Below, piece by piece: positions 22,766 through 34,141 of a stretch of DNA of 64,000 bases. Numbering within the stretch: the first letter of the stretch is position 1; the number at the start of each line of letters is the position of its first letter. The notes under the pieces are model-generated. The model was not told where the DNA came from. It did no database searches and saw only the letters and a list, made by a program, of their open reading frames with translations. Source of the stretch: Chaetoderma sp. LZ-2023a (Eukaryota; Mollusca; Caudofoveata; Chaetodermatida; Chaetodermatidae); the NCBI GenBank assembly GCA_034401795.1, contig CM067370.1, positions 53,990,880 to 54,054,879 on the forward strand, given 5' to 3'. The position numbers and the translations under genes were made by a program.

Positions 22766-22967
22766 TTTACAAAGTAAAACAAGCTATTGCGATCCCCTGC
22801 ACATCGTCCGTCTTCGGTGGTGGCATTGGCATCGGCGTCCAATTTGTGTTTGGCTCAACTTTTCTGTTTATATCTCATGTTTGGTTAATCATACCGGACT
22901 CAAACTGGGGAACATGCTTCCTTATAATGACACGCCATCACACAATGATCCCAATATCGAAAGGTCA

Positions 22968-22982
22968 AGGTCACTGTGACCT
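22968..22982. promoter_or_regulatory. Consensus-perfect ERE-like nuclear receptor palindrome
   Basis: AGGTCACTGTGACCT matches AGGTCA-n3-TGACCT exactly and is preceded by a further AAGGTCA half-site at 22,961-22,967. It is in a repeat, so function is not shown. Confidence 0.35.
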
Positions 22983-23126
22983 TGGTAAAAAAACTTTCCT
23001 TAACTAACATTTTCCATTTAGTTCAACTTTTCCATTTATATCTCATGTTTGGTTAATCATACTGGACCCAAACTTAGACACACTCCTTATAATGGCATGG
23101 CTTCACACAATGCTGGTGGAGCCAAA

Positions 23127-23139
23127 AGGTCAAAGGTCA
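23127..23139. promoter_or_regulatory. DR1-type AGGTCA direct repeat
   Basis: AGGTCAAAGGTCA, two half-sites one base apart (the DR1 spacing bound by RXR/HNF4-type receptors), with a further GGTCA just downstream. It sits at the homologous place of the second repeat unit. Confidence 0.3.
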
Positions 23140-23169
23140 TGGTCACTGATATGCATGTCGTCCCTCCAT

Positions 23170-23239
23170 CAAATTTTGTTTAAAAAAGCTACTCATTAAC
23201 CGCTTGGCTGATTTCAACCTAATTTGGCTGGAAGGCCCC

Positions 23240-23271
<32 letters not shown>

Positions 23272-23885
23272 GCTTTATTTTATGAAGGTAATCCAATCAG
23301 TGATACAATATCTCTGGTCTTCCTCGGAGCCTTCAATCTAATCTATTATACAATAGAGTATATACATCCTATGGGGGTGGGCTTCAGAATTTGTATACAA
23401 AATTTAGATTTGTCCATTCTTTTTAATGAAAAATTTACTGGAAATTGTCAAAACGCTACTCATAATTAACCGCTTGACAAATTTCGACCCTAGTTGGCTG
23501 AACAGACCATATTGTGGTAGCCTCAAAAACATCAAATTTTATGAAGAATGTACCAGAAATTGTCAAAATGAATTTCCTCCATAACCACTTGGTGGATTTT
23601 ATCCAAATTTGGCTGGAAGGATTAGTGGTAGGTTCTAGAACTACTATTTTGAATTTTGTTTGGTCAATTTTTTTTGGTAACCATTTGGATATTTTTAATT
23701 TTCCAGAACCATTGAAAACACTACTCCTTAATTAGTGGCCCGATTTCAAAGAAACTTGGGTGGATCTTGGGTGATCCTATCACGGTAAGCTTAAACATAT
23801 CAAACGTGAATTTTGATTGGTCAATTTCTTTGGTAACCGACTGATTTTTCGAAAATTATTCACCATGTCTACTGGTCTTTAAACG
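23170..23885. repeat. Tandem family of about 150 bp ('AACCGCTTG...TTTGGCTGGAAGG')
   Basis: Units run from an AACCGCTTG(G/A)C word through AATTTGGCTGGAAGG and GGTAGCCTC/GGTAGGTTCTAGAAC to a TTGGTCAATTTTTTTGGTAACC and TTTTCCAGAA end. The same family covers 29,770-30,810 and, in more diverged form, 60,290-61,175 and 62,500-62,760. It is interrupted by an (ATA)n microsatellite at 23,241-23,270. Confidence 0.75.
23241..23270 (+). repeat. (ATA)n microsatellite
   Basis: Ten triplets inside the dispersed repeat. Confidence 0.9.
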
Positions 23886-23982
23886 CAAATGGTTCAGATG
23901 CTAATGGTCCAGGTTAGCTCTCTGGTCAGAAATACGTGTTTTGCATTCCAGAACAAAGTCTGGGAATTAAGGAAATTCAAAC

Positions 23983-24942
23983 ATGATGACAATACTAGGT
24001 ATCAACAATGACTATGACCACACATATCTGACTACACAACTCCTAAACCCCTTCAAACTAAACAAATTCTACAAGCCAACTATATCTGAAGATGATCAGG
24101 ACACTGAAGAAATCACCATACCTGCACCTGAATGTGAATACATGCTACAGAAGGAATTTAATGATACTATAATCAGGGACAGTGTTACTTCATCTTTCTC
24201 TTTTATCCATGTTAATACTCAGTGTACCTTGAGGAACATTTACAAACTAACCACCTTTTTAGACAACAGCACCCATCAATTTAATATTATCGGTGTTACT
24301 GAGACATGGCTAAAACCTAATTCACTGACTACCTTAATTAACCGTCAACACTATTCACTTATTGAAAAGCACCGGAAAACTAAAACTGGCGGAGGTATAG
24401 GCATCTACATAAAAGATGGTCAACAATATACAGTCAGAGAAGATCTATCAATGATGAAAGAACATATTGAAACAATTTTTATAGAAGTACATGGAGATGC
24501 GAGTAAAAGCAAAATTGTTGGCGTTATTTACAGAACTCCCGGAACTGACAATGAGAAATTCATAGATGCATTTCGCGGAATTCTACAAATTGTGCAAAAT
24601 GAAAACAAGACAGGATACCTCATGGGGGATTATAATATTGACTTAATGAAACAAAACTGCTTCTACACCCAAAATTTTATAAATTTGCTCAGCACATTCA
24701 GCTATTATCCATTGGTTACCAAACCAACAAGAATTACAGAATTGAGTGCTTCCATCATTGATAACATCTGCACTAATAATATGGTAGACGGTAAGCACCT
24801 TCATGGAATTTTTGTAACAGATTTATCAGATCATCTACCTATCTACTATATAGAAAAACTAAATAAAAGACAAAAGCCATTCAAAAAAGAAACAGTTACA
24901 TGTAGATTCCGGCAGCATAAATATGGACAAATTTCAAAATAA
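23983..24942 (+). pseudogene. LINE ORF2 N-terminus: APE endonuclease
   Basis: A 319-codon open frame. Endonuclease features: H-V-N-T-Q around residue 79, V-T-E-T-W-L with the catalytic Glu at 107, V-I-Y-R-T-P at 181-186, G-D-Y-N-I-D with Asp 216 and Asn 218, and S-D-H-L-P-I with Asp 283 and His 284. All active-site positions expected for this family appear intact. The enzyme nicks target DNA to prime reverse transcription. The reading then continues in another frame (24,923-25,264) with W-L-T-R-G-L-I, which is the usual endonuclease-RT linker, so a single frameshift near 24,930 separates the two. The real start may be upstream. Confidence 0.8.
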
Positions 24943-25896
24943 AATGACTGCATTTGACTGGGATAATATTTACCAATGCCAGTCTTGTGAAGATACCTAT
25001 AACTCATTCCACTTAGCATGCACTTGTATCTATGAAGACTGCTTTCCACTAAAAAAAGTTTTAAAATTTGAAAGAAATACAACTAAACCATGGCTAACAA
25101 GAGGTTTGATTGCTTCCTGTCATAAGAATAAACTGTACCTAAATTTCATCAGAGTCCCAACAAAATATAATGATACACAATTAAAAAAATATCGAAATAA
25201 ACTAAATCAAATAATCAGGACAGCTAAAATAACGTATTGGAGTTTAATGATTAACACCCATTAAACATGATTAACAGATGCACACATTGCAGGGCTACTG
25301 GCATATTTCATACGGCCAATTCCTCTTTAATAACAAAATTAAATAGTAGCTAGTACATTCTTCTGTGTACTAGTCAATCAGGTCTCATGCGGACTAAGGA
25401 CCAGGTTAGTTGAAGAGTTAGCTCCCCTGAATCATAGCATCAGTCATACACTTTTGGAATTCTTGGTGTGCAAGCTGCATACCAATAAGATGATGTCAAG
25501 CAACAGTCTTCACTCCTTATTAGGTTGCATGAAGGTACATAGCGACCAGCCTACTACTTCTGCAGAATCGCATGATTATTTCAGCCAATCAAGTTAGATT
25601 ATACCATAATTGGTCCAAGAATGTAACCATGTTAGTTGATAGCGGAATCACCCAGTTCATTCCATTCTGGATGCCAGTCTGTGAACAGCTAAGTTTTGCC
25701 ACCACCGCCCCGCCATCCGACCTATCAGTATCCTCCAAAAGTTGACAGTATAATTGAGTACAAATATGAAGTACTGACTTTATCATAGAATAGAAAGTAC
25801 ATAATGCAGTATCAATACTCTGATCTATTGTACATAATGTTTATTATTTAAATTTTGCTAACCAATCGGTACCATGGCTTAATGCAGTGTACACAG

Positions 25897-26083
25897 GGTA
25901 ACCGTTAGTTACCTGGGGTCAAATCAAGTGCCATGTACACACTGAGTAACCGTTTGTTACCGTGCTTAAATGCAGAGCATACATTAATACAGAAGACTGT
26001 ATTAAGTGTATTTATACATAAGTGGTAATCGCGTGTTACCAGACGGCAAATGCAACGCAAACACATGGTAATCGCTAGTTACC
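25897..26083. repeat. Four palindromic GGTAAYCG-N3-GTTACC sites
   Basis: 17-bp dyads at 25,897-25,913, 25,945-25,961, 26,024-26,040 and 26,067-26,083, each GGTAA(C/T)CG then three bases then GTTACC (the second starts with A). Flanks share ATGCA and TACACA words, so these are tandem units of about 45-80 bp. The dyad is better preserved than the spacer, as expected for a protein-binding site. Confidence 0.7.
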
Positions 26084-26183
26084 ATGTATCAAATCAATGA
26101 AATGCACACTCAAGGTCTTAGTAACTCAAGTATCAAGGATGCCTAACAATGTTAGGTAACCAGGACATAGGATTGTTAACCAG

Positions 26184-26221
26184 GACATAGGATATAAGTG
26201 CAGGAGCTTCAATCCTATGTC
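26184..26221 (+). promoter_or_regulatory. TATA-like motif inside a hairpin
   Basis: GACATAGGAT (26,184-26,193) and ATCCTATGTC (26,212-26,221) are perfect inverted repeats enclosing ATAAGTGCAGGAGCTTCA. The TATA-like ATATAA overlaps the left arm. A direct copy of AACCAGGACATAGGAT lies just upstream at about 26,157. Likely the promoter and start region of the inserted LTR-like element. Confidence 0.4.
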
Positions 26222-26284
26222 TTTTATGCCAAAATAAATATATAATTCATATCCATGTGTTGTGTTATTTGTGCATGTGTTAAC

Positions 26285-27899
26285 TACAAAAATAAATTCA
26301 ACGAACGAAAAGATGATGTCAAAGAAACCTGGAAATTAATAAAAACATTGTTGAACAAGCAAAATGGCAAATTGGAACCATCCAGGTTAAGTTACAATAA
26401 CAAGGTAATAACTGATAACCAAGAAATTGCTGACACATTTGACGACTACTTTATTAATATTGGCCCAACACTTTCTAAAAGTATCCAAACTGATAACGAC
26501 ATCACAATACGAGATTACTTGACAGGCAGCTATCAATCCTCAATGTTTCTATTCCCCACTGACACAGAGGAGATTCGTAAAATCTTAATGCAAACCAATC
26601 CAAACAAAAGTGCCGGGATTGATAATTTTAAATGGAACATCTTTAAAAACCGCATTCTCCAAATACTAACACCACTTGACAATATCTGCAACCTTTCTTT
26701 AGCACAAGGCGTATTCCCATCAAGACTGAAGTTGGCACGAGTAACACCTATATACAAAGCCAAGGACTCCTCTGATTTCACTAACTACCGGCCTCCTGTC
26801 TCAGTACTACCACTTTTTTCAAAGCTACTTGAAAGACTATTATAAACGACTAATGAAATATCTAGACAGAAATTATATTATTTATCAATCACAATATTGA
26901 ATCCGAGAGAAACATTCAACTATGATGACCATCATGGACATGATAGAAAAAATTTAAAATTCACTTGAAAATAAAGAACACATTTTAGAACTATTCTTAG
27001 ACCTGTCAAAAGCATTCGATACCATAGATCATAAAATTCTAATTGAAAAATTCACCTATTATGGAATATGCGGCGAAGCACTCGATTGGATTAAAAGCTA
27101 TCTAACCGACAGAGTACAGTGCGTCCAATATAATGGAGTCTTGTGAGAAAATAGAAAATTAGTATATGGTGTTCCTCAAGGATGAGTTCTTGGCCCGCTG
27201 CTCTTTCTATTATATATGAATGATCTACCCACCATATGCAACCAACAATCACTAATCCTGTTTGCAGATGATACCAATGCTTTTTGTAGCCACAAAGATT
27301 TAGATACCCTATATAAAAATGCAAATCATGAAATGGAAAATGTAATCCGCTGGTATAAAGTAAATAAGTTGTCACTAAATGTAAGCAAAACTAATTATTT
27401 AATATTCACAAAAACGCTGAAATCCAAAAATTTCCCCAAACTCTATCGATAATCAGGAAGTACATGAAGCTCAATATGCAAAATTTTTAGGCATATATTT
27501 AGACAAGAATCTTACTGGGAGAAGCATATAGAAATTGTTACAGCTAAAGTTGCAAAGAATGTGGGTATCATGCGACGACTAAAACTATACTTGCCAAAAA
27601 ATGTATTAAAAACACTGTACAGCACATTAATATTACCGCACATCACCTACTGCAATATGATCTGGATTAACACCTACCAAAATAAACTAACAAAACTGAA
27701 AGCACTACAAAAGAAAAGCATTAAGCTATTTGCACAAATAGCAGAGGGCCAAAGCATTTTCAAAACAGAAAATCTACTTAAGCTAGAAGACATTGGGAAA
27801 ATCCAATTATATTCAATCCTTAAAGACTACCATAACGGCACCCTACTGACACCACTATCAAATCTCTTTAAAAAAACCCACCGAAATACATTCATATAA
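26285..27899 (+). pseudogene. LINE reverse transcriptase and C-terminal part
   Basis: Starts with N-Y-K-N-K-F-N-E-R-K-D-D-V-K-E-T-W-K-L-I, the usual pre-RT segment. N-K-S-A-G-I-D-N-F (near 26,605) and P-I-Y-K-A-K-D with F-T-N-Y-R-P-P-V-S-V-L-P (near 26,745-26,810) are RT blocks 1 and 2. Stops and frame changes occupy 26,846-27,215, including a TGA inside the box corresponding to P-Q-G-S-V-L-G. The catalytic box is L-F-A-D-D-T (27,258-27,275), followed by N-K-L-S-L-N-V-S-K-T. The tail has L-Y-S-T-L-I-L-P-H-I-T-Y-C-N-M-I-W, typical of the LINE thumb. A C-terminal frameshift near 27,450 is also visible. Confidence 0.8.
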
Positions 27900-28330
27900 C
27901 ACGCGAACAAAGCAGAACCTTTACATGAGCCACTGCCATACACGAACATCCATGCGAAAACCCTCCACACAGGCAATAAAATTATGGAATAATACAGATG
28001 CAAATGTTTGCACACAAATTTTAACTAAGACCTCATAGAAGAAAACTAAAGAACCTTTTAATAGGAAACTATTGAAATAACCCTTGGCACACTGCAAGTC
28101 CCCAAAATCAACCCAATGGTCACCAAAACAGGGGTACATTTTGGTAACAATGCTGCCAAACATAGACAGAGAAGACACCTGCCATGAGGCCAGCATTGTA
28201 GCCAAAATGGACACCTATTCTCATCTATTAATTAGTGACAAAATCCTAATACCCGATCAACAGTGTTTCAAGGGCTATGATGCAAAGACCACCATGTCTG
28301 TTACAGGGCAGATGTATTCAGTCAAAACAC

Positions 28331-28869
28331 AAATTTAATTAATGATGTTCCTGATGTACATAATTATGTCTATGATGATAATTAGGGACAGTTGGCTATA
28401 ATTAACATAATGATGTTAACATTAATAATAACGACGACGACGACAACAACAGTGTTATTAATTAATTAATTGTGTTAATGATTATGTTGATGATCACAAT
28501 AATACTAATGTTACTTATAGCATAAGGCCACACCAATTTGGGGTTTTTTGCTGTACAAAAACCCCTCCTAATTTAATTGAACCGGTCAAAATGGCTTTGC
28601 AATAGTCATGATAAAAATACATTTGCACGCCAACAGAAGACTATTTTCAAAGATTTTCCACTGGAATCCTTGCAAATGGATGCTCACTGAGAAAACTGTG
28701 CCTAATTTTCTTGATCACGCGTGACAACTAACATGAGGAAAGGATTAATAGCCTTAAAACATCTGAGCCTGAAATTGTGCATTATACTAGAAAAAATAAA
28801 TTTGCCATCTCCAATTGCGTCTTTTGGCTGGGAATATTCATAGGGCGAAACATAAAATTGGTCGGGCCT
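28331..28869. other. Low-complexity sequence with a partial FB-I copy
   Basis: Contains simple ACG/AAC and TTAATTAATT runs (28,430-28,470). A partial FB-I element at about 28,585-28,705 is recognised by TTTTCAAAGATTTTCCACTGGAAT and TTGCAAATGGATG, with the right arm mostly deleted. No gene recognised. Confidence 0.5.
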
Positions 28870-29178
28870 AAGCATTAATGATGATACATAAATATGGTAT
28901 GATATGTATTATAATCAACCATGGCGAGCACATCCACCCCCACCCCAAACATGTTTTACAACAAACAGTACATGTTAATTTCTTCATATGTATTTTTATG
29001 TATTGTAAGTTATGTGAATGTTTTTTATTGTTGTCCTCTTTGTGTGTCGCTTGTTTGTAATGTAGTGTGATATATATTTGTAAGGGGTTCATCATTTTAT
29101 AGGCATTGCCTTGGATGGACTGCCTGTAGTATCTGTTTAAATGTACATAAACCGTGAAATAAATAATACTGAACTTGA
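28870..29178 (+). other. LINE-type 3' UTR and tail
   Basis: The segment has the style of LINE 3' ends: TGTAAGGGGTTCATCATTTTATAGGCATTGCC is its most typical part, in which a GGGTTCATTATA-AGGC series precedes TGAAATAAATAATACTG and the tail ACTTGAAC. The DIRS-like sequence resumes directly at about 29,179. It may belong to the LINE at 23,890 or to a separate truncated LINE insertion. Confidence 0.5.
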
Positions 29179-29179
29179 A

Positions 29180-29770
29180 CAATGTGTTACAAAGCCATAG
29201 CTGTTCATTCTTACATAGATGACTGGCTGCTAAAGGCGGGGAATCCAGTCATGCTGTCCAGCAATCTTCAAATTGTCCTATCTCTTCTTCGAGACTTAGG
29301 CTGGATTGTCAATCAGTCCTAAGTGTAATCTTTCTAGGGCCTTGCGCGTAAGACCATGGTCAACCACCAAGACATACAATTATAGAATCAACAAATTTGC
29401 AGAATGGTGTAAGGGACAAGATATTGATTCCATTTCTGCATCTGTTCAACATGTAGAAGATTTTATCTGCCATTTATATTGCCAAGCTTGTACCTTCAAC
29501 CGTTGCAGCTTATAAGTCTGCCTTATCTTCTGTCATTCCTAGTTTGGCTGGTGTAGGAGAGGAGAACGACCCTTTAGATTAAGTTATTAAAGGAATGAGC
29601 AATTTGTGACCTATACAGCCTACACCTATTCCTGCTTGGAACTTATCTTTGGTTCTGCAGGTGTTGAGGCATGCTCCTTTCGAGTCTTAGAGCTATTGAT
29701 ATTAAACTGTTAACTCTTTAAGCCAGTTTTCTTGGTTGCAGCAGCATCAGCGAAAAGGAGGAGCTAGGTT
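29180..29770 (+). mobile_element. DIRS-like element, 3' part (fossil D)
   Basis: Begins inside RT (A-V-H-S-Y-I-D-D-W-L-L-K near 29,200, then L-R-D-L-G-W-I near 29,295). It continues straight into the recombinase N-terminal domain (Y-R-I-N-K-F-A-E-W-C near 29,380, V-E-D-F-I-C-H-L-Y near 29,455) and ends near an A-A-S-A-K-R-R block (about 29,745). RNase H is absent, an internal deletion typical of old copies. Very likely the other half of the element at 20,950-22,765. Broken. Confidence 0.65.
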
Positions 29771-30810
29771 CGTGCACTTTCATCGATTTCAACCAAATTT
29801 AACTGGAATGATTCTATAGCGGTAGGTTCCAGAATGTCTATTCAGAATTTTGAAGGGTCAATTTTGTTGGTGAAAATCTTGGATTTTATAAAATATTTAC
29901 TGGAACTGGTCGAAACGTTCCTCATCTGTTTGACAGATTTCAATCAAATTTGGCTAGAAGGCTCCTATCATGATACGTTTCAGAACACCTCTTCAGAATT
30001 TTGCTTGATCAATTCTTTTGGTGGCCATCTTGGGTTTTCCGAAAATTATCCATCATGTCTATTTAAATAAAAATGGTTCAAAAGGTTAGGTTCCTTGGCC
30101 GGAAGGGCCAAGTGAACTTATGCCATGACAGCCGGCCATACATCTGTTGTCTGCCTGTCCGTCAAATCACGTCTCCTTAACGGTTTGATCGGTTTCGACC
30201 AAATTTGGCTAGAGGGATCCCATGGTGGTAGGCTCCAGAGCTTATATTCAGAATTTTGATTGCTCATTTTTTGGTGGTTGACTACATATAATGTCTGAAA
30301 CTACCGTTCAGATTGGTTGACCTTTCCCGTAGCCATCTTGGATTCCGTAAATCCTATAGGAAATGAATGGAAACAGCTTTAAATGACTTCTCAAGAACCA
30401 CCTGGTGGATTTCAATGAAAGTTCAGTGGCTGAACATTATCGTGATTGGCTCCAGAAGTTCCAATCATAATTTTTATTGCTCCATTTTTGTGTGGGTCAT
30501 CTCGAATCTTGGCATCTTGGGAATTGATGTACTGATCAGTTAACGTTTGTTCAAGAGAACTTGATCTGTGATAAAATATGGCTGTCATGGACTAATCAAA
30601 ATTTAGCATTTGGTAACCATATTGAATTTTTTTATTAGATGGTTGGCACCTAAGTTACAATCAGATTATGTGACAGCGTCCATCATTCATTAACTAAATA
30701 TTGTGTGTACTGAATTCCAATGTTTTATTTTATGTTGTGTTACTGCTGGATTTAATGAATAATCTCTGTTCTACTGCTAATAGTTCAAAAGCTAATGGTC
30801 CAGGTGAGCA
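29770..30810. repeat. Dispersed/tandem repeat of about 150 bp, second block
   Basis: At least five diverged units of the family seen at 23,170-23,885, recognised by AAATTTGGCTAGA(A/G)GG, GGTAGG(C/T)TCCAGA, TTGATTG(C/A/G)TCA-TTTT and GGTTCAA words. Confidence 0.7.
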
Positions 30811-31473
30811 TCAAGCTTGTTAGATTCAGCAACATATTCCTATCCAAAGGTCCATTTCCAACAATTCTTGCTCATCTATTATGTCAGTTATTTGAGCTCT
30901 AGTAATATATTTCACTCAGTGGAACTATAGTGTAGGTTGCGGGGCCACGTACTGGTCCGCTAGTAGATTTCAGCCCATCGCACCGTAAGTGCACGATGGC
31001 TGGGATGGCTGGTTAGCTGTGGATCTCAGGGTTGCGGATCCCGTATGACATCTCTCCGAGAAATACAAAGACCGACTTCTAGAGCCGGTGGAACACATGT
31101 TCCAGTGGGGCCATGCGACCATTGCCGCCAAGATTGAACCACACGGTCTCGTCCCAACTATTAGTATCACCGGTATGTCTATCCATACTAATTTAGAGTT
31201 ATGGAACAATTTGTAATTAAAACAGTAGAAATGTTAATATATACTATACAAACAAGATATCGTTTGACAGCGAATGAGCACACAATAATACACAATATAG
31301 AGCTAACTGGTGTTCTTTCTACGTGGTGTCGCCGGAGGTACCACACAGGTTCTTGAACCTGCAAAGGTATCCCCGCAAGAGAAGCATCCACAACAAAGTC
31401 ATTAAGTAGCTTAATATAAGCTAATATACCCCTAACACACACACAAAGAAAATATTGTTGTTGCGAGAGGAAA

Positions 31474-31704
31474 GTGCCTCACGCGGGCCTCCGTCACAGG
31501 AAAATGCCTTCAATGCTGAAACGGAGGAAAAGAGCTGGCAAAAGGGGCCACTCTTTTGTGCAACAGAAAATGCTAAGTGCTGAAAATCCTAGTGAGGCTA
31601 CTGTTAAGGTGTTGCACGCTGGCTTACATGAAGACTGGATGAATGATTTCCGAAGTATTCCCAGGTCACCGTCTTATGTAGTTCCAAAGATACTGCATTG
31701 GTAG
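31474..31704 (+). CDS. Short open frame, unknown
   Basis: A 76-codon frame with a basic start (K-R-R-K-R-A-G-K-R-G) and a less biased second half ending P-S-Y-V-V-P-K-I-L-H-W. It is followed by an in-frame TAG. The reading style is not obviously random but matches no family I know. Not supported by a recognised promoter or neighbours. Confidence 0.15.
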   Translation: MPHAGLRHRKMPSMLKRRKRAGKRGHSFVQQKMLSAENPSEATVKVLHAGLHEDWMNDFRSIPRSPSYVVPKILHW

Positions 31705-34125
31705 ATGCCGCTTTATTTATGCGGGCCTTCTGCTACAGTCTAACCTACCAATTAGTTGTTGGAAACGAAAACTAGCTTTGGCCGCAAGTGGCAGGAATTC
31801 CTACCTATCTTTAGATACAGTTGTCCAATGGGCGCAGACGCTCAGCTTCCCGTAGGTCGCTTTGGAATAGCAGCTACCTCTAAGGACAGCATGCATACAT
31901 GTTACGACACAAGGCATCGGAATTCGATGAAAGTCTGGCTACCTTGCTCCGCATCCACATAAAACATCACCTGGACAATGGCTACGTTTCACACAAGCAA
32001 GTTTGATGACTAACATGTCTTTATGGTGGTGATGGAGAGGCGAATATCCATCACAAGCGTCCTTTCCGTGAGGGTGTGGCGGATTCCAAGATCTCATTCA
32101 GACGATGCAATGAGTTGAATGGAGATACGTGTCTCGTCCGTCACCTAACAGTTGACTTGTCATTAGGATTAAATTCCAATGTGCTCAAATATGCACTGTG
32201 GGCCGGTAAATAAACTAACTAACTCATATTTATGACTATATGTTTTCGCAGTGCTTCCTTCTTTGGCAGGGTTATCTAGCTAACAAGTATCCGAAGATAC
32301 GGTAGGGTATGTAAATCAGCACTTTGACCATCACCGCTCGGAAACCTCTGATAGTTTCCCAGGGTCGGATCCGATCAATGTGCTGATGGGGAATCCAAAC
32401 AATTATAAAGCCATACGGCTGGTGGATCGTGGAAAGAGACAATAACTTGATATATATGAGGCCTTATAGGTAATTGACCAATTTCACACAACCTTGCCGG
32501 AGTGCGGGGCTACATTACCACAACAACCGGAAAAGAGGCGTACACTATATTTCTCTAAACGAAGAAATTGTCCCTAACCACTTTAACCTATCCTATCGAG
32601 CTGAATAGTAAGGTTAGTCGGTAACATGCCGGGCTCAAACAATTAGAGCACGGTCAGTGGGGAATAAGTGATGCGGATATAAATGTTGCTGTATAGTATT
32701 TCCTAGCGTACAGTGGTCCAAAGTTTTCTACAAAACATTAACTGGATGGTTATCTGCCATATACAACTAACCAATGCAATAAGTAGATTATAATTAAATT
32801 AAGTAACTAAGTAACGTAGACTGATAAACTTGGTGCGGCTAGTTGAAAGCACCACAGTAAACAAGGATAATATTCACAGTAATAAAGAAATTATAAATTG
32901 CGGTCCGAAGACCGGAAAGGTACCTATTAGTCATCAGTACCAAATACGTAAATAATAATTAAATGTACAATAGTATAGTTACTTGAGTACCTAATAGTCA
33001 TCGGTACAGAACAGGCTACTATATTAATGAAATTGAGGCGCTAACATATTCATAGTGCGAGTCGACACATTCTCTGGAGCTGGAGAGATTTCCACAGGCG
33101 ATTTCCGCAGCTGGTTTCTGCAGGTTGACTCTGCAAGCGGACTCCTCCAGACAGGGTAGATACGGTACACACCCAGGACAGCGAAACAAAGCCGTGAAGA
33201 AATGTCTATTAGATAGTCTTGGTAACCAGTATACAATTTATACGGAAGTGAGAAAGTTATCCATCCGGTGACGGAAGTAATAAAGTTGAAGTTTGCCCAT
33301 TAACAGAGAGGGCTGTATATAATGTTAAGCAGTACATAAATTGGCACACAGTGCGGGATGCATCGCATAGCTCGTGCCTCGCACCAAGCAAAGTCCACCA
33401 GACTGTGGTCAAAAAGTTAATTAAAACACACGACATGCGGTGCGGAGGTTGAATTCCACTTTTCAGCGTGGTTGGCAGATCCGGCGAGTCATCCACCAAG
33501 AATCACTGTAGCTCTACATTCCGTAGAATTACACCCCAGGCCTGCACGGCCCTTTCCACAGAGGTGTTCCCTTTAGACAAGTTCGGAAGTGGGAACCATA
33601 ACTTTAATTATTTTGCTCCCGGATGGCCATCCGTGAGCATCCAAAATTCCGTAACGCGGAAAGTCCGAGAACTGATATCCGGAGGGGGAGAGGAATGCCG
33701 CTTGGAACCGCGGTGATGTGATGTATTTTCTGTCTGTGTTCCGGTTCACTCGTCAAGTCCTGCACTTCCAGCCAGTCCTCCATACGGGTTGGTCTCCACG
33801 CCGACGATGCTCCTGATTCTTCACCAATTTTATACTACTCGTGACGTCAGAGGCAGATGCCTCACCCAATCAGCGGCCGAGTAGTAGACAATCAGCGTGG
33901 AGCTAGATCAGTGATGTATTACCAAGAACAACGAGAATGGAATAATTAAAGGTGTTTACAAGTACCTACTCGGTACACTATTGGCATGCACTCACTTCCA
34001 ATCCCGTGACGTGTTGTCAGAGAAGCGCTGATACGCGCATGCGCACCACACGCTTTATCAGACAGCCGATTTTACTGAAAACCTTTACTATAGGGCTTGT
34101 GTACGTGTACTATCCTACCCCGTAA

Positions 34126-34141
34126 GGGGGGGGGGGGGGGG
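34126..34141 (+). repeat. Poly-G run
   Basis: Sixteen G followed by CGCGC. Comparable G runs lie within the DIRS copies near 2,345, 8,878 and 11,711. Confidence 0.9.

Larger units (their letters stand above)
22770..23165. repeat. Duplicated repeat of about 170 bp with AGGTCA motifs
   Basis: TATCTCATGTTTGGTTAATC occurs at about 22,872 and 23,039. Both are followed by ACCGGACTCAAACTG/ACTGGACCCAAACTT, CACACAATG and a GGTCAAGGTCA-type string. Two diverged tandem units; no coding capacity. Confidence 0.75.
25239..26282. mobile_element. LTR-like insertion (possible solo LTR) in the LINE
   Basis: About 1,044 bp of foreign sequence break the LINE between the I-T-Y and Y-K-N-K-F-N-E blocks. The right part looks like an LTR promoter region: tandem palindromic motifs, GGATATAAG at about 26,190, AATAAATATA at about 26,232 and a short end. 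No protein domain. Exact ends and a target duplication were not resolved, so it may instead be another class of insertion. Fossil. Confidence 0.45.
23890..28330 (+). mobile_element. APE-type LINE (Jockey/CR1-like superfamily), interrupted
   Basis: A non-LTR retrotransposon with an apurinic-endonuclease domain followed by reverse transcriptase on the plus strand. Left to right: endonuclease (23,983-24,942), linker in a shifted frame (24,923-25,238), an LTR-like insertion (25,239-26,282), RT N-terminal part (26,285-26,845), a badly decayed core (26,845-27,215), the F-A-D-D box (27,261-27,272) and the C-terminal domain (27,561-27,899). The RT boxes and APE motif order place it in the Jockey/CR1/L2 broad group. 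I do not assign a clade. It is inactive: one frame change near 24,930, several stops in the RT core and the insertion. It lies inside a DIRS-like element. Confidence 0.8.

Noticed and set aside
31360-31390. Possible tRNA B box (GGTTCTTGAACC)
   Set aside because: No A box at the right distance and no cloverleaf; the match is only a short palindrome.
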